From NCBI RefSeq assembly GCF_000002865.3, contig NW_001865080.1, positions 17,875 to 60,616 on the forward strand: a stretch of DNA of 42,742 nucleotides, written 5' to 3'. A model generated the notes under the pieces. It was not told the DNA's origin, searched no databases, and saw only the letters and a list, made by a program, of their open reading frames with translations. This DNA comes from Monosiga brevicollis MX1. Lineage: Eukaryota; Opisthokonta; Choanoflagellata; Craspedida; Salpingoecidae. The position numbers and the translations under genes are program-made. Positions 11,268 through 20,534 of this stretch are shown here, one piece after another (the stretch's first letter is position 1; each line of letters begins with the position of its first letter).

Positions 11268-11400
11268 AGCAGAGAGCAGAGAGCAGAGAGCAGAGAGCAG
11301 GAAAAGCGCGCGCGCGCGTCAGAGAGCGAGAGAGAGAGAGAGAGAGAGAGCGCGATGTGCGCGAAATGAGAGAGAGAGAGCGCGTGTGTGTGTGAGAGAG
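11268..11400. repeat. (CAGAGAG)n, (GA)n and GTGTGAGAG tract
   Basis: Purine-rich simple repeats start 29 bp upstream of the DDX18 ATG. On the DDX18 sense strand this is a long CT tract, probably in the 5' leader or core promoter. Confidence 0.9.
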
Positions 11401-12430
11401 ACAACGAACGCGTGTCCGTCGAAAATGCTGACATTTGACGTTGGCTAGAGGGGGCACGTGTGTGTTGCTTGTGAGCAAAACGGCGCTACGTTTGTGCGGT
11501 CAGGCTACTTTAGAGGATCAAAGTCAAAACTAGAGGGATAAAGTGTCCAGCAACCTGGCTATTATTTTACTTCCTCTTTTGGTGGTGAAACAATACAGAG
11601 CCTTGACAACAACAGCGTAGCAACCGCACCCTCTCTCTCTGTGTAAAAGTGTAAATGTGTGTCTCACATGTACATGTAGTAGTAAAGTCTAACACCACGC
11701 GGGTGCAGCTTCTCTCTCTCTCTCTCTCTGTGCCGTCAGACAAAAGATCGCTCTTTTCTTTTGTTCTCACACCTTTGCTGTTGCTCCCCACACGCTCTGG
11801 TGCTTGCTGCTGGATACTCATTTTCTCTGGGTGAGTGATGGCTGCCCCGCATCTTCTCTGACCTTCCTTGTATTTTCCCTTCCATCTCACACCCAGAAAT
11901 CCCACAACGACACCCTCCTCTCAACATCTCCCTCACTCCCACCCCCTCTCTCACACGGACGCTCGCTCTCACCCTCTCTCTCTCATGGCTGTGTGCGTCT
12001 GATTTTCGGTTTTTGGCGTTTTTTTTAGTTTCTCTGGACCGACTGGGTGAGTGCGCGCCGTCTCGTTTGTTCCTCCTCCTCCTCGTTGTTGTTGTTGTTG
12101 TTGTCGCTCTTGGCTGCCGTTTATGTTGCAAAGAGGGGACTGCACTTGTACGGTCCATCCATCCATCTTCCAGTTTGCAGGCGGCGGTGGCCTCGTGATC
12201 ACCGCCTGCCGCTTTCTTGTGTGTTTGGGGAATCGTCTTCTTGTCAACCGTTTTTTTTTTCAGCCGTGAAAGGTTGTCGCTCGTCGGGCCTGAGAGTGGC
12301 GTGCAGTGCCTCCGGGGTCTGCCTCGTTGACAACACAGGGGCTTAATTGGCGAGGCCAGGTCATCGCGCTCGGCAACACAACTTACTCTGTTCACAACTC
12401 TTCTTATCCTCGCTCTCTCCATCTATTTTC

Positions 12431-12478
<48 letters not shown>

Positions 12479-12750
12479 TGTGTGTGTTATATGGTGTTAT
12501 ATGGCAGTTGCTTGTCAATTCATCGTTTATCACTGGTATCGACCATACCCTGGCGCCACCTCACAGTGTCTGCCTGGTGCTTTTGAATGCTGTTCTCGTC
12601 ACGTAGGCACCTCTTTTTGCTCAGCGTTGACCCAACCCGTCTTTCTCATCTTGCTTAGTTGCGGCACAGTTTGCCGAGCGGTTGGCCAATTTCGGCCCAG
12701 ATCCGAAGAAAACACCGTCACACACCCTTGCAGGTCCACACACCGCCGCC
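11401..12750. other. divergent promoter spacer DDX18 / CCT5
   Basis: No convincing gene. It holds short CT tracts (11633-11641, 11712-11729), pyrimidine-rich sequence, a GTT run near 12087-12103, a T run with a following GT run (about 12433-12487) and the CCT5 5' leader. Both gene promoters should lie here. Confidence 0.7.
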
Positions 12751-14824
12751 ATGGACAGCGCTCAGAACGGTCAGGTTACCTTTGACGAGTACGGTCGCCC
12801 CTTCCTCATCATCCGTGATCAAGACCAGAAAGCTCGCCTCTCCGGTCTCGAAGCGCAGAAGGTTTGTTGGCCCACCCAGCTCAGCATGCTTTAGAGCTGT
12901 GCGCGCGTCGGCGTGCTTTTTTTTTTCTTCTTCTTTTTTTTTTTTTTTTTTTTTTGAGGAACAAAAGAAAAAAAAACCAGGAGGAAGGGAAGAGAACTTT
13001 GACGCCCGATTCTGTGGCATGTCGTCATTTTAGGGCGCCGTTTGGGTTGTGCTATTTGTGCTGCTGTGTGCCATGTCTCTTTCTAGTGACCTGGTCAATT
13101 CTGATTTTTTTTTTTCGTTTCTTCACTTGATTAGGCACACATTCTGGCCGCTCGCTCGGTGGCCAACACGCTCCGCACTTCCCTGGGTCCCAAGGGCTTG
13201 GACAAACTTCTCGTGAGCCCTGATGGCGAGATTACCATCACCAACGATGGTGCCACCATCCTCGACAAGATGGTGAGTTGACTCTGTCCACCCAACCTCG
13301 CACCACATTCCTTGGTTGAGACTGCCACTAACCCTCAACTGGGTCAATCCTGTCACGTTAGGATGTGAGTCATGAGATTGCCAAGTTGATGGTACAGCTG
13401 TCCAAGTCCCAGGACGATGAGATTGGTGATGGCACAACCGGCGTCGTGGTGTTGGCTGGTGCTCTCCTGCAGCAGGCCGAGCAGCTCCTGGACCGCGGCC
13501 TGCACCCTATTCGTGTTGCCGATGGTTATGAAATGGCTGCCAAGGTTGCTCTGGACCGTTTGGATGCCATTGCCGACACCTTTCCCGTCGATGTCAAGAA
13601 CCCTGAAACGCTCGTGGAGACTGCCATGACCACCCTCAGCTCAAAGATTGTCAACCGGTGTCACCGCCAGTTTGCTCAGATTGCTGTCGATGCCGTGCTT
13701 GCTGTCGCCGACCTCGAAAAGCGCGACGTCAACTTTGAACTCATCAAGATGGATGGCAAGGAAGGTGCGAAGCTCGAGGACACTATGCTCGTGCACGGCG
13801 TCGTTCTGGACAAGACCATGAGCCACCCGCAAATGCCCAAGACGGTCAAGGATGCCCGCGTGGCCATCCTCACCTGCCCCTTTGAGCCCCCTAAGCCCAA
13901 GACCACGCACAAGCTGGACATCAACTCGGTTGCGGCCTACGAAGAGCTGCGCAAGTACGAGCAGGAGAAGTTTGCCGAAATGGTCCAACAGGTCAAGGAC
14001 ACGGGTGCCAACCTCGTGCTCTGCCAGTGGGGCTTTGATGACGAAGCCAACCATTTGCTCCTCCAGAAGGAGCTGCCCGCCGTCCGCTGGGTCGGTGGCC
14101 CCGAGGTTGAGCTCGTGGCCATTGCCACTGGCGGCCGCATCGTGCCCCGCTTTTCCGAGCTCACCGCTGACAAGCTGGGTAAGGCTGGCCTCGTGCGCGA
14201 GTTGGCCTTTGGCACCACCAAGGAACACATGATGGTCATTGAAGAGTGCCAAAACTCAAAGGCCGTGACCATCTTTGTGCGTGGTGGTAACAAGATGATC
14301 ATTGACGAGGCCAAGCGTAGCCTTCACGATGCTATTTGCGTGGTCCGCAACCTCGTCCGCGACGACCGTGTGGTGTATGGTGGCGGTGCCGCCGAAATCG
14401 CTTGCTCCATTGCCGTTAAGAACGAAGCTGACAAGGTGCGTTCAAGTGCTATCGTTCGTCCTCGTTGCTCGTTTAAGTTGCAATGACCTCACCGTTTTGT
14501 TGTCGATTTGCCTTTGCGTTACAGGTGTCGTCGCTGGAGCAGTACGCCATGCGTTCGTTCGCCGATGCCCTTGAGAGCATTCCTCTGGCCCTGGCCGAGA
14601 ACAGTGGCTTGCCTCCCATTGCCACGGTCTCCGAGGTGATTGCCCGTCAGGTCAAGGAGGGCAACGCATATCTGGGTGTTGACTGCTTGAGCAAGGGCAC
14701 CAATGACATGAAGCAGCAACACGTTCTTGAAACACTGATTGGCAAGAAGCAGCAGATCAGCCTAGCCACTCAGCTGGTCAAGATGATCTTGAAGATTGAC
14801 GATGTCCGAACCCCCGCGAACTGA
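12751..14824 (+). CDS. CCT5: T-complex chaperonin CCT subunit epsilon
   Basis: Four exons, 12751-12861, 13135-13272, 13362-14435 and 14525-14824, give 540 residues; human CCT5 has 541. The start fits the epsilon signature [17 protein letters not shown]. Group II chaperonin ATP motifs are intact: NDGATIL in exon 2, [18 protein letters not shown] (GDGTT at 105-109) and [10 protein letters not shown]. The C-terminus [20 protein letters not shown] is also specific to epsilon. The protein is one of eight subunits of the cytosolic TRiC/CCT ring that folds actin, tubulin and WD-repeat proteins using ATP. Exon 3 carries about two thirds of the protein; intron 1 is the largest (273 bp) and contains long T runs. 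An AATAAA lies 121 bp after the stop. Confidence 0.98.
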
Positions 14825-14945
14825 GATGCCGAATAGTCTTTAACTGGATTGACTCGTGGCAGGACCTTGCCGCCTCTTGTAGCTTATGGCCTGACTCCTA
14901 AACCTTGTGGCTGGCGTCTCTTTCCCGCGTCGAGAAGTGAAAAAA

Positions 14946-14951
14946 AATAAA
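14946..14951 (+). terminator. probable CCT5 polyadenylation signal
   Basis: AATAAA in an A-rich context, 121 bp after the CCT5 stop. Position and sequence fit the canonical signal; the cleavage site is not known. Confidence 0.55.
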
Positions 14952-15584
14952 AATTTATGAGAAACACTCTTTCAACCGAGTCTTGGTCATTTCCGATGCC
15001 TGATCTAGGGGTCCGAAGAAAGGAAAGACCAGTCTGTTTGGCATCAGTTGTTCAATTCTTGTTGGTCAAGGAAGCTCATGTGATGAGCGAAAACCGAAGA
15101 TAACAAGACGCATGACCAAAGAACGGAAGCAGGGGCATTTTATCAAAAGAAAGATGAACAAACATCAGGACTCGTGGAAAGGAAACACAGCAACAGACTG
15201 AACCACATATCCTGAAGGGTGTGGAACAGGGCTGTACTCTACCAAGCTCGGACACGGAGCAACTTCAAGTCGAATGGAAAGTCGAAATGCATTTGCGCGC
15301 CCAGTTGGCCGCCCGCAGGGCGCCGAGTGAAACAGTCAAAAGAGTGACCAACAGTCAAACAAAACAAGGCACTAACAAGCCAGATGAACCAAAATTAAAC
15401 TGCGGAGGACTCGACAGAAGAACATTCAAAGTGCCTCGTGCAAAATGCACGGTGTCAGCAAAGAGGTGGCATACCGACCAATGAGGTCCACAGAAGGCAG
15501 ACAGCACGTGGGCTGGTGTCTGCTCAAGTCAAAACAAGACGCAGCAGCCTACTTGTGGAGAAGGCCGTATCAACTTCTCATGGT
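14952..15584. other. convergent spacer CCT5 / SLK-like kinase
   Basis: I see nothing coding here. Reading frames present are short, lack domains and have no supporting splice sites. It should hold the 3' ends of both convergent transcripts. Confidence 0.5.
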
Positions 15585-16855
15585 CTACACCAAGGATTGG
15601 ACGAGCGTCTTGAGTTTGCCCTTGTCGCCCTGTTCGCTGACAAAGGGGTGTTTGCTCAAAGCTCCAGCTATCAAAGCCATCGCACAATGGTGATGTAATT
15701 GTGAGCTTTGACGGGAATCCCAAGAAGGGGGGGGAAGCGGGGCGGCACTGATGACCACAAATGCGTACCAGTGATGCGGTCGGTGGGCTTTTTCACCAGT
15801 GCCGAGGCGACAAAATCGTGAAACGAACTACTAAAGCCACGGCTGGCGTCGAGGGTCGGGCTAGGTCCAGAGAGAATTTTGAACAACACCTGAAAAACCC
15901 GGATAGCACGACGCAAGGGGGAGAGGCAACTTTGGAATGAGTCTGCAACAAATGAGCGATTGTTGTGGACAGCTTGGCTAAGGCCACTAGTGTCGGGCGG
16001 ACGGGGTCATTTGTCGAGTACCTTGATGGGGTGGAGGTCAGCATGCGGCGGGCGGCGTTGGGCTAGCTCCAAAGCTGTGATGCCCAACGACCAAATGTCG
16101 GCGCGCGAGTTGTAGGCGTTTGAGCTATCATTTTCACAGGCCACGACTTCTGGAGCCATCCAATGTGGAGAGCCGACAAAGGTGTGCCGGCGCTGGTCTT
16201 CGCTCTTGCCGAGGGCGGATACGCCAAAGTCGGCGAGTTTGACGGTGCCGTGGCGGGTGATGAGGGTATTGGCGCAATTGATGTCGCGATGGATTACAAA
16301 ATGAGCGTGCAGGAAGACGAGGGCTTTGAGCATTTGGTGCATGATGGGAGCAATGTAGCCTTCATCAAAACCGGCTTCTGTCTTGTCAACGAGCGAGCCC
16401 AGGGATCCACCATCACAGAGTTCAATGATAATCCACAAGTCAGGTTTGTTGAAGTAGCCGTCGATAAAGTTTGTGATGTTATCATGGCGGCAGCTGGTCA
16501 AAATGTCAACTTCGGTGGAAAAATCACTGAGCTGAGCGCTGGCACCAATTTGAGCAATCTTGGCGGCCGCCTTTTGACCTGTTTGTCGATGCCGCACAAG
16601 GTGAACCTTGCCGTATGTGCCTGGTGGGGGTGCGGAGCAAATGGGGGATGACATGGCAGAGATGAGGAACAGGAGGGACACAGGGCTAGGAAGGCGATGA
16701 ACAAGTGGGAGGTGTTTGGGCCCAAGTGGGCACTGGAGCCGAGCAGGAGGGTCTAGGAGGGGGCGCGCACCTGCACCCAGGTCGCCCGTAATTTGCCAGA
16801 TGGTGATTGGGTTTTCGTTCTTGATGTTTCGCAGCTTGGTGGAGCTGAGACCCAT
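15585..16855 (-). CDS. STE20-family (SLK/STK10-like) protein kinase, minimal, with altered catalytic loop
   Basis: Four exons, 16855-16771, 16620-16022, 15889-15769 and 15667-15585, give 295 residues, almost only a kinase domain. It resembles the germinal-centre kinases SLK/STK10: glycine loop GDLGAGTYGKV (24-34), ATP-anchoring AAAK (K49), helix-C Glu (E65), ADFGVSA (DFG 159-161), WMAPEVV, ADIWSLGITALELAQ and the closing LSKHPFVS. The catalytic loop reads HRDINCAN (139-146) where the family has HRDLKAGN, so the Lys two residues after the catalytic Asp is Asn143. Asp141 and Asn146 are kept. The long C-terminal coiled coil of SLK is absent. The frame is also open further upstream, but the ATG before GLSSTKLRNIK fits the family N-terminus. 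Catalytic activity is uncertain. Confidence 0.85.
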
Positions 16856-17535
16856 GGTGCTGGACACAGCAACCACACTCGTGGAATATCGAGTAGGAAT
16901 AAGCAGCGAGGTGACACGGCGCTGAACGCTGTGGGCCCAAAGGCGACGAGCGTACAAGGCAAAGTGGCGGGCAGGCCGGGGTCTGAGCCACCGCCAGATC
17001 GTATCTGCGCGTGCCCTGGGGCTGACCAGCTGTTTGGCACCGTTGATGACACTGCCTCTGGGGGCTTCCAACCTTGAGTAATCGGGTCGGCCTCACCAGG
17101 AAATGGGAAAGTTGATATGGGCCCGGCTAGAACTCGTTCCTTTGCGCTCCTGTGTGGCGCAGACAAGGGGCACACGAGCAGCTCGAGATCAGCTTGCCCG
17201 AGGTGTGCATTCATCGAGGACGACCCACAAACCCATGCTAGCCAGATTCATTCAGGGTCGCTAGGCAGCGATGCCATCTGGCGCATCAAGGGGTGCAGCG
17301 GCGGCGAAAGAATTCTTTTGCCGCCGTCGCCTCAAGAGCCCCGCCCCCAACTTTGCTTTGATCACGCAACGCCGTCATGAATCACCGCCTCCACCTATCC
17401 TTGCTCCCTCTTCCTCGCCCTCCATCCCGCTCCCCAAGCCAAAATCGACATACCTCGTCGTCCGCCCCGTTCCCCCTTGCGGCGCGTCAAAATCGTCCAG
17501 CTGCCAAAACTGAGATCCCCGATCCGCCTCCTTGC
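16856..17535. other. 5' flank of the SLK-like kinase
   Basis: Left half of the divergent spacer with eS10. An open minus-strand frame continues upstream of the kinase start to about 17071 but has no recognisable motif. No other gene seen. Confidence 0.4.
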
Positions 17536-17720
17536 CCGTCCGTCCGTCCGTCCGTCCGTCCGTCCGTGTGTTGTGTTGTGTTGTGTTGTGTTGTGTTGTG
17601 TTGTGTTGTGTTGTGTTGTGTTGTGTTGTGTTGTGTTTGTGTGTGTGTGTGTTGTNGCGGCCTCAACGTGAAGAGAGAGACAGACACACACAACACACAC
17701 ACACACACACACACACACGA
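17536..17720. repeat. compound microsatellite: (CCGT)n, (GTGTT)n, (GT)n, (GA)n, (CA)n
   Basis: Five simple-repeat types follow one another: CCGT at about 17536-17565, GTGTT at about 17566-17636, GT to 17655, GAGAGACAGA, then CA to about 17718. An N at 17656 sits among them, so the assembled length is unreliable. Confidence 0.9.
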
Positions 17721-18518
17721 TGAATTGTCAGATGAATTGGCACACCAGGAGCTGAGGTTACCAGATGTTAGTCATCCTTTTTGGAAGGTTTGCTTGACAG
17801 CAAACGACTGGCTCATCTCTCCGGTGCTACCAAGTGTGAACCGGGGTCAAGAAACACACGACCAGTCAACGTGTTCAGCTGTATCAACCACGCGGGAAAA
17901 ACACCCGTAAAACAATACGGTTCCTGACACGCGCGAACAGCCTTTTCCTCTGGCCGCCATTCGCAGCAAACCGGTGAGCCGTTCCATCCTGCCAGTCGCG
18001 ACCCTGGACTGTCGCTGCACCGCTGCCCTTTTGATGTCGGTGTTGGATGCATGTGTCGGAGGCAAAGCGGGCGGTCGTACACACAGCTGTCATTTATTTG
18101 AATGGGTTTGAAAGGGACTGCCCTGGGCAAGGGCTGCCTCATGCCGCCCGACATGCCACGCCTCCCGTTTCGATGCGGCTCGCCGGGTCTGGTTGGAACA
18201 CATTGGCGTGGCATGGCGGTAACCGGCAGCGCTACCACCTCGCCTCATTATGGCAGTTATCGTTGATCAATGAACCACCGAGATGCCCCTGGGGACGCAA
18301 TGCTTGATACCCCACCTCTCCTTGAAGTTTCCGGCCGTTCTCTCTCAGCGTTGTTCGTCGTGTTGTCCGTGTGGTTTTCTTGTTGATTTGGGTGTGGTCG
18401 GGTTGGCTACTCTCCTCCGGTGGTGGTGGTGGTGGTGGTGATGACACTGGCTTGTCGTGATGCATGCTTGCTGATCTTGTACCACCTCTGTTTGCTCCCT
18501 TAAATGTCATCAGGCACC
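17721..18518. other. 5' flank of the eS10 gene
   Basis: No gene recognised on either strand. A (GGT)n run lies near 18417-18439. The sequence ending CATCAG just before GCACCATG, at 18513, looks like a splice acceptor, so an intron in the eS10 5' leader is likely. Confidence 0.5.
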
Positions 18519-19697
18519 ATGCTGATTCCCAAGGCGAACCGCAAGGCGATCTACACCCGCCTCTTCCAGGAGGGTGTCCTCATCGCTGAGAAGGATTTCA
18601 ACGCTCCCGCTCACTCTGAGCTGGCCGAGATCCCCAACCTCCAGGTCATCAAGGCCTGCCAGTCGCTCAACTCTCGCGGCTATGTCAAGGAGCAGTTCGC
18701 GTGGCGCCACTACTACTGGTACCTGACCGATGAGGGTCTCGAGTACCTCCGCACTTACCTCCACCTTCCCGCGGAGGTTGTGCCCAACACCCACAAGCAG
18801 CCTGCTCGCCCCACCGCTCGCCCCGGTCGCGCGGCTGCTCGCCCTGCTGCCTCGGGTTTCCGTGGTGCCGCGGATTCCTACCGCCGTGGTAAGCCTGCTC
18901 TCCAAATGATCCAGCTTCCACACACGCACAACTTTTGATACACCAAACAGCTCCACAACTTGTTGATACGATTGCTTTGTGGAGTGGCAATCTGCCAACG
19001 ACTTTGACATGTCCATGCTATTTTATGGCCGTGTTTGTTCCCCAACCCGCCCGAACACCAAGTGTTTCTTCTTTTTCTTGTTCATTGATGACTCAGGCAT
19101 TTGGCTTTATGCCGGCCTGTAGTGGGTCGGCACATGCTGAAAACTCTAGCTACCTTTTACATCTCTGAGAACAAGCAAAGATGACCTGTGTTGTGTTTGT
19201 GTCTGATTCTTTTTCCTCCCCGGCACGGGCAAGGCGCGTTTGGGTCTGCCTCGACCCAGTTTTGTTCCCTGATGACTCAGGCATTTGGCTTTATGCCGGC
19301 CTGTAGTGGGTCGGCAAATGCTGAAAACTCTAGCTACCTTTTATTTCTCTGAGAACAAAATCCCGCCTTGCTTGTGTCTTCGATTTGTTGGTGGTGCTTT
19401 TGTCGTTTATTCTTGTTCACTGATGACTCAGGCATTTGGCTTTATGTCGGCCTGTAGTGGGTCGGCACATGCTGAAAACCCTAGCTACCTTTAATTACTC
19501 TGAGAACAAGACAACTGATACCCATCCTTCACCATCCAATCACATGCATCGCCCTGCCGCTGTTTTTTTGCACGCTAGCTCACTCGTACTCTTCCTTGCT
19601 TTTGCTACTTTCTTCAGACGAGGGCAAGGTTGGTGGTGCCGGTCCTGGCTTCCAGCCCCAGTTCAAAGGCTCGTACGGTCGTGGTGCCTCCATGTAA
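18519..19697 (+). CDS. RPS10: 40S ribosomal protein eS10
   Basis: Two exons, 18519-18888 and 19618-19697, give 149 residues (human 165). The N-terminus [20 protein letters not shown] and the block [19 protein letters not shown] are diagnostic of eS10, a winged-helix protein of the 40S head near the mRNA path. The tail is rich in Pro, Ala, Arg and Gly and ends [16 protein letters not shown], like the GRG-type tail of other eS10 proteins. An in-frame ATG at 18504 would add MSSGT, but it lies upstream of a likely splice acceptor and the conserved protein begins at MLIP. The 729-bp intron is large for this region and carries three snoRNA-like copies, making eS10 a snoRNA host gene. Confidence 0.97.
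19077..19175 (+). ncRNA. intronic box C/D snoRNA, copy 1 (U15/snR13-like guide)
   Basis: Terminal stem CTTGTTC / GAACAAG encloses box C (TGATGA, 19086-19091) and box D (CTGA, 19165-19168). Right after box C comes AGGCATTTGGCT (19095-19106), complementary over 12 nt to AGCCAAAUGCCU, a very conserved LSU rRNA segment just 3' of helix 69. It is followed by CTTTA, placed like a degenerate D' box. A hairpin TGCCGGCC / GGGTCGGCA (19110-19132) and GCTACCTT (19149-19156), complementary to the adjoining AAGGUAGC, complete it. Human U15 carries an AGGCAUUUG guide before its own box D, hence the family suggestion. Confidence 0.85.
19260..19360 (+). ncRNA. intronic box C/D snoRNA, copy 2
   Basis: Same layout as copy 1: terminal stem TTTTGTTC / GAACAAAA, box C at 19270-19275, box D at 19349-19352. 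The guide AGGCATTTGGCT, the hairpin and GCTACCTT are unchanged. The terminal stem differs from copy 1 on both strands yet still pairs fully, which supports selection on the fold. Confidence 0.85.
19412..19510 (+). ncRNA. intronic box C/D snoRNA, copy 3
   Basis: Terminal stem CTTGTTC / GAACAAG, box C at 19421-19426, box D at 19500-19503. The guide AGGCATTTGGCT is identical. The hairpin has one change (TGTCGGCC), which turns a C-G pair into a U-G pair and keeps the stem. The sequence before box D is more diverged (TTTAATTACT). Confidence 0.85.
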
Positions 19698-20534
19698 AAA
19701 TTGATGGCTGCCATCTAGTTGACCGTTTGGAGAGTGTTGTGCCCCGGCTCATCGCATACGACTGACTCCAAATCAAAAACAAAAACCCCCAAATTCAGCG
19801 CGTGGTCGCTTTGTCGACATGCCCAGTTCTATGAAGACCAAAGTCACATTCAAGCCGGGAAAGGGACACACACTGAACTGAAGACAACACACACGTGTAT
19901 TTCAACAATTGCAAGGGGCTGAGACATCACTCGTAGGATTGGTTCGGGCTGTCGTGGGTACCACAGTTGCTTTCTATTACTATACGGTTAGGTCCCGTCG
20001 TTGGGCTTATCACTCTCGGCTGCTGACCTTCAACCCTCTCGCATAGCATATTGGACAGTGCACAACACTTGATCAAACGTTTCAACATTAAGTAGGGCTC
20101 TTCTCTGTCTTGGTGTCATGTTGGAGTCAGTTCGGTTCAGTTTGATCTTTCCAATTTGGTTGTCGGGTTCAATAAACATACAAAGGCGGAGAAGGAAGTT
20201 GGGCGGAGGAGCACACGCTGGCATCACAGCATACGTGGACGTGGCGAGGCCACCGTTGACCGCCACCGTCAGTCACATACCGCAGAAAACATATCACTCA
20301 TCGATGCCAAGGAAAAAGTCAAGCGAAGGAAAAAAAAAAAAAAAAAGAAAAAAAGAAAAAGAAAAAGGCATAAAAAAGGGGGGCAGGTGAACCAAAGTAA
20401 AAAATGAGGCATGGCCTCTCGGGGTGGCTGGATGGGGAAAGGACAGAAAACAAGGCAACATCAAAGGACGGCACATGAAAACGAAAGAAGGGTTCAAAAG
20501 AACATGCGCTTGGACAAGCGTCAACAGGAAGCGT
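19698..20534. other. convergent spacer eS10 / eIF3L
   Basis: No gene recognised. AATAAA occurs on the plus strand at 20171, rather far from the eS10 stop. An A-rich run with AAG interruptions lies at about 20329-20375. Confidence 0.5.

Noticed and set aside
13641-14252. Minus-strand 203-codon reading frame
   Set aside because: It is a shadow of CCT5 exon 3, whose codon bias keeps the opposite strand open.
16856-17071. N-terminal extension of the SLK-like kinase (open frame with several Met)
   Set aside because: No motif or signal is visible and the sequence does not resemble the family. The ATG at 16855 directly precedes the conserved N-terminal segment.
17536-17720. Short tandem units considered as a CRISPR-like array
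   Set aside because: There are no unique spacers of constant length. It is a compound microsatellite in a eukaryotic genome, and contains an assembly N.
17813-18238. Minus-strand 141-codon reading frame in the kinase/eS10 spacer
   Set aside because: No domain, no plausible splice partners and no conserved motif; it would also break an otherwise regular spacer.
18504-18518. Upstream in-frame ATG of eS10 adding five residues
   Set aside because: It lies before a CATCAG splice-acceptor-like site, and eS10 proteins begin with the MLxPK motif at 18519.
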